From NCBI GenBank assembly GCA_036493475.1, contig DASXPS010000058.1:1-37017 (forward strand): a DNA stretch of 37,017 bases, given 5' to 3'. Every line of letters begins with the position of its first letter. Position 1 is the stretch's first letter. Position numbers and translations under genes: made by a program. This DNA is from Sporichthyaceae bacterium. Its GTDB lineage: Bacteria > Actinomycetota > Actinomycetes > Sporichthyales > Sporichthyaceae. Positions 32,089 through 37,017 of this stretch are shown one piece after another. Below the pieces are notes generated by a model, which worked only from the letters and a program-made list of their open reading frames with translations, was not told where the DNA came from and made no database searches.

Positions 32089-32133
32089 GACTGACTCCTT
32101 CGGCTGTTGGCTGATGGTCAGTCACTGCGCTTG

Positions 32134-32418
32134 CTAGGCAGCAAGTTCGGTCTTGCGGGGCCTGCCACGCGGCCGCTTGCGCGGTGCGACGATGCCCTGC
32201 ACGAACAACTCCCCGCCCCAAACACCCCACGGCTCGGCGCGGTGAAGCGCGCCGGCCAGGCACGCCGTGCGCACCGGGCAGTTGCGGCACAGTGACTTCG
32301 CGTACTCGACGTCCTCCGGGGACTCCGCGAAGAACAACTCCGCGTCGAAAGCTCGACACGGCAGCCTCTTCGCGACCTCCTCGGCGAGGTCGTCGATCAC
32401 TGCGGCGGTCTGCAACAT
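32134..32418 (-). CDS. whiB7: WhiB7 transcriptional regulator
   Basis: A 94-residue Wbl protein. Cys21, Cys44, Cys47 and Cys53 (LPCRAF, SLCRNCPVRTAC) hold a [4Fe-4S] cluster; EPWGVWGGE contacts the primary sigma factor; and the C-terminal RPRGRPRK is the AT-hook that distinguishes WhiB7. It binds sigma-A on RNA polymerase and activates intrinsic antibiotic-resistance genes and its own promoter when translation is disturbed. ATG 32418 has AAGGGGG upstream; the frame open to 32454 lacks a site. A 400-base leader with an upstream ORF and attenuator precedes it, and uvrD2 lies upstream as in mycobacteria. Confidence 0.95.
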   Translation of the reverse strand: MLQTAAVIDDLAEEVAKRLPCRAFDAELFFAESPEDVEYAKSLCRNCPVRTACLAGALHRAEPWGVWGGELFVQGIVAPRKRPRGRPRKTELAA

Positions 32419-32494
32419 CGGGATGTCACCCCCTTTTCTGGAGATCACTTGCATCGGTGGTGCGTCTGTCGGTAGTTCGCTGGGTTACCGCGGG

Positions 32495-32538
32495 CCCAAA
32501 CAAGAAGGCCGCGGATCCCTTGTCGGGTTCCGCGGCCT
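32495..32538 (-). terminator. Attenuator hairpin in the whiB7 leader
   Basis: On the minus strand AGGCCGCGGAACCC (32538 down to 32525) pairs with GGGATCCGCGGCCT (32519 down to 32506), with 13 of 14 positions paired and a 5-base loop. TTCTTGTTTGGG follows at once. It is an intrinsic terminator placed about 80 bases before the whiB7 start and after the upstream ORF, where it would stop transcription unless prevented. Confidence 0.8.
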
Positions 32539-32563
32539 GGAAGTGGCTCGCCGGTCGTGGTGC

Positions 32564-32758
32564 CTAGACCGGTGGGTCCATTCCGCGGAATCTGGACGGG
32601 AAGACATCGGTGGTGCGCTTGAGCTGCTTGGCCATGACATGCGGGCGCACAGCATCAGTCAGCTGCCAAGCGGCGGCAGCTGCGGGCACCGCAGCGGCCA
32701 TGGGCAAGCGAGCCCCGGCGGTGCCGACGTAGCTGTTGCCAGCGATTGCGTTGATCAC
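32564..32758 (-). CDS. whiB7 upstream ORF (leader peptide, 64 codons)
   Basis: GTG 32758 follows GGGAGGTGA at ideal spacing, the strongest ribosome-binding site nearby. The peptide begins MINAIAGNSYVGTAGARLPM and ends FRGMDPPV; the stop is at 32564-32566, 25 bases before the attenuator stem. An Ala/Pro-rich centre and no recognisable domain suggest the act of translation matters more than the product. Upstream ORFs in whiB7 leaders are known in other actinobacteria. Confidence 0.7.
   Translation of the reverse strand: MINAIAGNSYVGTAGARLPMAAAVPAAAAAWQLTDAVRPHVMAKQLKRTTDVFPSRFRGMDPPV
32580..32591 (-). promoter_or_regulatory. Candidate antiterminator segment in the whiB7 leader
   Basis: The palindrome ATTCCGCGGAAT lies within the last codons of the upstream ORF. 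Its TTCCGCGG can pair over 8 bases with CCGCGGAA in the 5' arm of the attenuator hairpin. Ribosomes translating to the stop would cover it; ribosomes stalled earlier would leave it free. Confidence 0.5.
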
Positions 32759-32821
32759 CTGAACTCACCTCCCTGTTCGCGCGCGCCGCAGCCCCGAGTG
32801 GGCACAGCTGTTAGTGACTGG

Positions 32822-32860
32822 AGAGTACGTTGCCGTACCACGAGCCCGCAACCGATTATT
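32822..32860 (-). promoter_or_regulatory. WhiB7-type promoter of whiB7
   Basis: On the minus strand: AT-rich AATAAT (32855-32860), 3 bases (CGG), -35 TTGCGG (32846-32851), an 18-base spacer and -10 TACTCT (32822-32827). An AT-rich block just 3 bases before the -35 is the recognised target of the WhiB7 AT-hook, so autoactivation is expected. The block directly follows the uvrD2 stop. Confidence 0.75.
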
Positions 32861-32861
32861 C

Positions 32862-35000
32862 CTATGGTCCTTCGGCCTGCTCGCCGGAATTTTCCGCGTC
32901 CGCGGGGTCCAATCCCGCACAGATCGCCAGTACGTCCGCGCCGTAGCGCTCCAATTTTGCGGCGCCGACCCCGGAGATTCGGGCCAGTTCGTTCGGCGCG
33001 GCGGGTTCGGTTTCCGCGATGGCCAGCAGCGTTGCGTCGGTGAACACGCAGTAGGCGGGCAGCGACTGGGCGCGGGCCCGGTCCAATCGCCAACTGCGCA
33101 ATCGGTCCAGCAGTGCCTCATCGACCCGGGACGGGCAATCGGGGCAGCGGCCCAGTTTGCGGGCGGCAGCCTCGATCAGCGGCCGGCCGCACTCGCGGCA
33201 GGTGCGGGTGCGGGCGGATTTGCCGGCTTTCGCCGGTCGGTCCGCCGCTACCGGCCGCGAGCGGCTGGGCCGCAACGGGTCGAGAAAGCGCGAGGCGGGC
33301 CGATTCCCGCGGCCGCCCGGCGAGCGGGACAGCGCCCAGGACAGCTCGAGGTGTTTGCGGGCCCGGGTGAGCCCGACGTAGAGCAGTCGCCGTTCCTCCT
33401 CGATCGCTTCCGGGGTACCCGCGTAGCTGATCGGCACCATGCCCTCGACCAGACCGACCAGGAAAACCGCCTCCCATTCCAGGCCCTTCGCGGCGTGTAG
33501 CGAGGCGAGCGTGACGCCCTCGATCACCGGCACGTGCGAGTCCGCGGCCCGGGTGTCCAGCTCGGCGACCAGCGCGGCGAGGTCCGCGGCCGGGTCGGCG
33601 GCGGCGAGGTCCTCGGCCACCCGGATCAGCGCCGCCAACGACTCGGCCTGCTCCCCCGCGGCACCCGCTGCCCGCGCGCTGCCCGCGGTGAGTCCGGCGT
33701 CGGCGAGCACCGCGCGCACTTGCTCGACCATGCTCAGCTCGAGGTCGTGGCCGGGGTCGGTGCCCACCGCCGCGGCCCGGGCCGCGCCGCGCAGCCGCAG
33801 CAGCGAGGCCTTCACCTCGGGGCGGGCGAAGAACTTCTCCCCGCCGCGCAGCACGAACGGCACCCCGCGCTCGGCCAGGGCCTGCTCATAAGCCAGCGAC
33901 TGGGCGTTGGTGCGGAACAGCACGGCGATCTCGCTGGCCGCCACGCCCGCCTCACGCAGGGCTGCGATGTGAGCGGCCACCGCCTCGGCCTCGGTGGGTT
34001 CGTCCGGATGCTCGGTCAGCGTGGGGGCCGGACCGGCGGGTGATTGGGCCCGCAGCTCGACGCCGGCCCCGGCGCGCAGCACTTGGTTGGCCAGCTCGAC
34101 CACCTGCGGGGTGGACCGGTAGTTACGCACCAGCCGCACGGTGGTGGTGCCGGGCAGCCGGCGGACGAAGGTCTGCAGGTACTCCGGGGTGGCCCCGGCG
34201 AAGGAGTAGATGGTCTGGTTCGGATCCCCGACCACGCACAGCTCGCGGGAGTTCCCGGCCCACACCTCCAACAGGCGTTGCTGCAGCGGGCTCACGTCCT
34301 GGTACTCGTCGACCACCAGGTGCCGGTACTGGCGGCGGACCCGCTCGGCGACGTCGGCGTTCTCGCTGAGCACGCCGACGGTGAGCAGCAGGATGTCCTC
34401 CATGTCGATCAGGCCGCGGCCGGCCTTGACGTCCTCATAACCCGCGTACAGCTCGGCCATGCCCGCCGGGTCGAGGCCGGCCGGGGTGGTGCGGTCGGCC
34501 TTGATCGCGGCGCCGGCGTAATCGGCGGGGGCGACCTGGCTGACCTTGGCCCACTCGATCTCCGCGGCCAGGTCGCGCACGTCGGCCGGGCCGGGGCGCA
34601 GGCGCGCCCGGGCGGCTGCCGCGGCGACCTGTGCGGCCTTGGACGCCTCCAGCCGGGGCAGCTCGCCGCCGATGGCCGTCGGCCAGAAGAACTGCAGCTG
34701 GCGCAGCGCCGCGGAGTGGAACGTGCGGGCCTGCACGCCGTGCGCGCCCAGCGCGCGCAGCCGGGAGCGCAATTCCCCGGCCGCGCGAGCGGTGAACGTC
34801 ACCGCGAGCACGTGCTGCGCCGGGTACGCCCCGACCAGCACCCCGTGCGCGATGCGGTGCGTAATGGCCCGGGTCTTGCCGGTGCCGGCGCCGGCCAGCA
34901 CACACACCGGACCGGTCAGGGCTTCGGCGACCGCACGTTGTTCGGGGTCGAGGGCATCAAGGACGGCAGCGACACGGACGGCGGTGACACTTGAAGACAC
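32862..35000 (-). CDS. uvrD2: UvrD2 superfamily 1A DNA helicase
   Basis: A 712-residue 3'-5' helicase. Walker A is AGAGTGKT (residues 36-43), and further motifs are AVTFTARAAGELRSRL, VVDEYQDVSPLQ (DExx-type box), GDPNQTIYSFAGA, RNYRS, SLHAAKGLEWEAVFLVGL and YVGLTRARKHLELSWA. The C-terminus has a four-Cys zinc motif (CRECGRP and CPDCPS) and an HRDC domain (ISGVGAAKLERYG), the combination that defines mycobacterial UvrD2. It acts in DNA repair and replication in the cytoplasm and is essential in mycobacteria. GTG 35000 with AGGATGGG upstream is preferred over the open frame to 35075. Confidence 0.95.
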   Translation of the reverse strand: MSSSVTAVRVAAVLDALDPEQRAVAEALTGPVCVLAGAGTGKTRAITHRIAHGVLVGAYPAQHVLAVTFTARAAGELRSRLRALGAHGVQARTFHSAALRQLQFFWPTAIGGELPRLEASKAAQVAAAAARARLRPGPADVRDLAAEIEWAKVSQVAPADYAGAAIKADRTTPAGLDPAGMAELYAGYEDVKAGRGLIDMEDILLLTVGVLSENADVAERVRRQYRHLVVDEYQDVSPLQQRLLEVWAGNSRELCVVGDPNQTIYSFAGATPEYLQTFVRRLPGTTTVRLVRNYRSTPQVVELANQVLRAGAGVELRAQSPAGPAPTLTEHPDEPTEAEAVAAHIAALREAGVAASEIAVLFRTNAQSLAYEQALAERGVPFVLRGGEKFFARPEVKASLLRLRGAARAAAVGTDPGHDLELSMVEQVRAVLADAGLTAGSARAAGAAGEQAESLAALIRVAEDLAAADPAADLAALVAELDTRAADSHVPVIEGVTLASLHAAKGLEWEAVFLVGLVEGMVPISYAGTPEAIEEERRLLYVGLTRARKHLELSWALSRSPGGRGNRPASRFLDPLRPSRSRPVAADRPAKAGKSARTRTCRECGRPLIEAAARKLGRCPDCPSRVDEALLDRLRSWRLDRARAQSLPAYCVFTDATLLAIAETEPAAPNELARISGVGAAKLERYGADVLAICAGLDPADAENSGEQAEGP

Positions 35001-35095
35001 CGGCCCATCCTGACAGCCCCGTCCGACAGGCACCTGGAAGAGTTCGGGCCCATCGACGGTTGAACTGGTTGACACGTCGAGCAGAAGGGATTCCG

Positions 35096-35344
35096 GTGAC
35101 CTCCACCGAATCGATCACGGTCTTCAGCACCACCTGGTGCGGCCCCTGCCGTCGCCTCAAGGGCCTGTTGCAGACCGAGGGCATTCCCTTCACCGCCGTC
35201 GACATCGACGCCGACCCCGAGGCCGAGGCCTTCGTCAAAGAGGTCAACCGCGGCTACGCCGTGGTCCCCACCGTCCTGTTCCCCGACGGCACCGCCCTCA
35301 CCAACCCCACCCTCGCTCAGGTCCGCGCCAAGCTCGCGCCGTAG
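35096..35344 (+). CDS. Mycoredoxin (glutaredoxin-like, CGPC active site)
   Basis: An 82-residue thioredoxin-fold protein of the mycoredoxin/NrdH-like group that reduces mixed disulfides, with mycothiol as the expected partner. Active-site Cys15 and Cys18 lie in TTWCGPCRRLK, the cis-Pro is in YAVVPTVLF, and the TNPTLAQVRAKLAP end is typical of Mrx1. The motif CGPC is that of thioredoxin; the M. tuberculosis protein, as I recall it, has CGYC. GTG 35096 is preceded by AAGGGA. It diverges from uvrD2 and converges with nudC, as in mycobacteria. Confidence 0.92.
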   Translation: MTSTESITVFSTTWCGPCRRLKGLLQTEGIPFTAVDIDADPEAEAFVKEVNRGYAVVPTVLFPDGTALTNPTLAQVRAKLAP

Positions 35345-35406
35345 CTGATGTCATCCTCCTGAACCACGCCGGCCCCGTGTTTCGTGGTCGACGCGGATGA
35401 CGTCAG
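35345..35406. terminator. Large nested hairpin between mycoredoxin and nudC
   Basis: CTGATGTCATCC (35345-35356) pairs with GGATGACGTCAG (35395-35406) with one mismatch, extendable by one G-C pair. Inside it ACCACG (35363-35368) pairs with CGTGGT (35383-35388). A second hairpin, CCACTGG at 35407-35413 with CCAGTGG at 35419-35425, overlaps the nudC stop. The position between two converging stops fits a bidirectional terminator, though there is no T-run. Confidence 0.55.
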
Positions 35407-35415
35407 CCACTGGAG

Positions 35416-36330
35416 TTACCAGTGGTTGTCGGCGGGGAGGGGTTTGCCGAACCAGCGTTCGACGAGCCAGCGGGCGATGGAAATGGAGCCGGGCATCAGG
35501 ACTTCCCTGGCCTTGCCGGCGGCGACGAGTTCGTCGCGGCTGAACCAGCGGGCTTCGGTGATTTCTTCGGCGTCGATACGCAGGGTGGGGTCGCAGGTGT
35601 GGGCGCGGAAGCCGAGCATCAGCGAGGAGGGGAAGGGCCAGGGCTGGCTGCCCTCGTAGCTGACGTCGTCGATGACGACGCCCACCTCCTCGTAGACCTC
35701 GCGGATGACGGCGGCCTCCAGGGATTCACCTGGTTCGACGAAGCCGGCCAGGGTGGAGAACCGGCCGGGCGGCCAGGCGGGGTTGTGCCCGAACAGCGCG
35801 CGGTCGTCGTCGTCGACGACGAGCATGATCACCGCGGGGTCGTAACGCGGGAAGTGCTGGGACCCACAGTTCGGGCACTGCCGGACATGCCCGGCGGCAG
35901 CGATAACGGTGGGCGACCCGCACACCGCACAGAAGCCGTGCTTGACGTGCCAGTTGGCCAAGCCCAGCGCGTGGACATAAAGCCCGGCCGCGGTCGGGCC
36001 GAGCGAGGAACTGATGTCTCGCAGCCCCACCGCGCGTTCCCCCTCGGCGGGTTCCCACGGGCCATCGGCCGCGAAGTACGGGGACCCGTCGGCATCGAGG
36101 CCGAGGAAGTAGCGCGCGGCCGCCGGATTAACCTGACTTGCCGTCAGATACGCCAGCTCCTTGCCGTCCGAGCCGAACGCGGCCAAGCCGCCGTGCACCC
36201 GGATCACCTTGGCGCGTGGGTCGTCCCAGGCCGCGGCCAGCGCCGCCGGGTCCAGCCGTAGGTGCGCGGCACGGTCGTGGGTGCTGCGGCTGAGCATCAT
36301 GGGTTCCTGCACCCACCCCGGCGTGGTCAT
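35416..36330 (-). CDS. nudC: NAD+ diphosphatase NudC
   Basis: A 304-residue Nudix enzyme that cleaves NAD(H) into NMN(H) and AMP and can remove NAD caps from RNA. A zinc ribbon with Cys134, Cys137, Cys152 and Cys155 (GFCAVCGS, RQCPNCGS) precedes the Nudix box (GFVEPGESLEAAVIREVYEE, 196 onward). The subfamily signature SQPWPFPSS (228-236) is intact, including Gln and Trp. The start is ATG 36330, nine bases after the adnB-like stop, so the two are likely co-transcribed. Mycobacterial synteny normally has a potassium-channel gene between them; it is absent here. Confidence 0.95.
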   Translation of the reverse strand: MTTPGWVQEPMMLSRSTHDRAAHLRLDPAALAAAWDDPRAKVIRVHGGLAAFGSDGKELAYLTASQVNPAAARYFLGLDADGSPYFAADGPWEPAEGERAVGLRDISSSLGPTAAGLYVHALGLANWHVKHGFCAVCGSPTVIAAAGHVRQCPNCGSQHFPRYDPAVIMLVVDDDDRALFGHNPAWPPGRFSTLAGFVEPGESLEAAVIREVYEEVGVVIDDVSYEGSQPWPFPSSLMLGFRAHTCDPTLRIDAEEITEARWFSRDELVAAGKAREVLMPGSISIARWLVERWFGKPLPADNHW

Positions 36331-36339
36331 GAGCCGAGC

Positions 36340-37017
36340 CTATGCACTGCCCCTGCCGAGCAATTTCTCGAGTTCGGCCCGCTGCGGCAGGTCGGGGCGC
36401 ACCACCCGCCCGGAGCGCACGTAGCAGAACGCCGCATCGACGGTGTCGATCGCTGCGCCGACGATCTCCGCCCACGCCAACCGGTAGATGGCCAGCTGCA
36501 GCGGGTCGGCGGATTGGCTGCGATGGGTCTTCCAGTCCACCACCTCCCAGCCGCCGAGGTGCTCGTAGACCGCGTCGATACGCCCGCGGATCACCCGGCC
36601 GGCGAGGGCCAACGCGAACGGCGCCTCCACCCGGTAGGGCCGTCGCGCGGCGTACGGCCCGCGCCGGAACGCCGACTGCAGCGCGGCGAGTTCCTCGTCG
36701 TCCAGGTCGGCGTCGGCGGCCTCGGGCAGGTCGTCCACCTCGAGCAGGGACTGCTGGCCGAATTGCGCCTCCACCCAGGCGTGGAATCGGGTACCCCGAC
36801 GCGCCGCCGGCGCCGGTGGGCGGGGCATGGGCCGGGCCAGGTCGCGGGCCAACGCGTCGGGATCGGCCGCCAGCGCGAGTACCTGCGAGGCGGACAGGCC
36901 GACCGGCAACCGGACCTCGCGGATCCGCTCGGCGTTCGCCCGCAGCTCGGTGAGCAGCAACTGCAGGTCGCGGTCCCACCCGGCGACCCGCACCGCATCG
37001 GCGGAGTTGATGCCCGC
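36340..37017 (-). CDS. adnB: AdnB-like helicase-nuclease, C-terminal part (runs off the right edge)
   Basis: The frame enters from the right edge without a start and covers the last 225 or so residues. They form a RecB-type PD-(D/E)XK nuclease: RGTRFHAWVEAQFGQQSL, GRVIRGRIDAVYEHLG with the metal-binding Asp, WEVVDWKTHRSQ (the DxK pair), and QLAIYRLAWAEI with the RecB-family Gln and Tyr. In AdnAB, the actinobacterial end-resection motor-nuclease, AdnB carries such a domain. The position next to nudC matches mycobacteria, but the helicase part is outside the window, so AdnB rather than another UvrD-nuclease is inferred from context. Confidence 0.85.
   Translation of the reverse strand, partial: AGINSADAVRVAGWDRDLQLLLTELRANAERIREVRLPVGLSASQVLALAADPDALARDLARPMPRPPAPAARRGTRFHAWVEAQFGQQSLLEVDDLPEAADADLDDEELAALQSAFRRGPYAARRPYRVEAPFALALAGRVIRGRIDAVYEHLGGWEVVDWKTHRSQSADPLQLAIYRLAWAEIVGAAIDTVDAAFCYVRSGRVVRPDLPQRAELEKLLGRGSA

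Noticed and set aside
32267-33043. 258-codon plus-strand frame across the whiB7 leader
   Set aside because: It lies antisense to whiB7, its leader ORF and the uvrD2 end, all better supported; the translation lacks any family signature.
35069-35074. TTGACA as -35 of the mycoredoxin gene
   Set aside because: It lies only 21 bases before the GTG, leaving no room for a -10 and start site upstream of the coding sequence.

Overview
The window is high-GC DNA (roughly 70% by eye) from an actinobacterium. The evidence is the frequent GTG starts, ATGA/GTGA gene overlaps, an actinobacterial initiator tRNA, WhiB7, mycoredoxin, UPF0182, PPA1309, the F420-associated zinc metalloprotease family, DUF5679 and an AdnB-like nuclease end. 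The genus cannot be fixed from this sequence.

Left part (about 1-18,750) is an accessory and metabolic region. It holds the edge of an unknown gene, a class F-type sortase, a PaaX-family regulator, a Tat-exported nitronate monooxygenase-like flavoprotein, an enoyl-CoA hydratase, two aminoglycoside-phosphotransferase-fold kinases (one behind a clear palindromic operator), a lysozyme-fold lipoprotein and a SnoaL/MerR pair. These are followed by a stand-alone Tudor-like protein, a cold-shock protein, a Pro/Thr-rich secreted protein, a His/Met-tailed membrane-anchored protein, a GNAT remnant, a two-gene ABC exporter, a three-subunit molybdenum hydroxylase of the PaoABC type (with an Fe-S loop in the FAD subunit) and a phosphoribosyltransferase/hydrolase pair.

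Right part (about 18,790-37,017) matches a strongly conserved actinobacterial block. It runs tRNA-fMet, UPF0182, PPA1309, zwf (apparently inserted), YlbL-type PDZ/Lon protease, moaE, an SDR-like protein, zinc metalloprotease, Nudix, PH-domain membrane protein, YgjP-type metallopeptidase, DUF5679, ABC1/UbiB kinase, whiB7, uvrD2, mycoredoxin, nudC and adnB. The whiB7-uvrD2-mycoredoxin-nudC-adnB order is the one known from mycobacteria.

The most informative regulatory region is the whiB7 leader (32,419-32,861). It has a WhiB7-type promoter (AT-rich triplet pair 3 bp upstream of the -35), a 64-codon upstream ORF with a strong ribosome-binding site, and a GC-rich hairpin with a T-rich tail before whiB7. 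A 12-bp palindrome inside the upstream ORF can pair with the 5' arm of that hairpin. Together these look like a ribosome-sensing transcription attenuator controlling an antibiotic-response regulator. Other unexplained structure includes two tiny ATGA-chained ORFs in front of the zinc metalloprotease gene, a TetR-like operator at 8,688-8,703, large hairpins between converging genes, and an unnoticed Arg-rich small gene downstream of whiB7.
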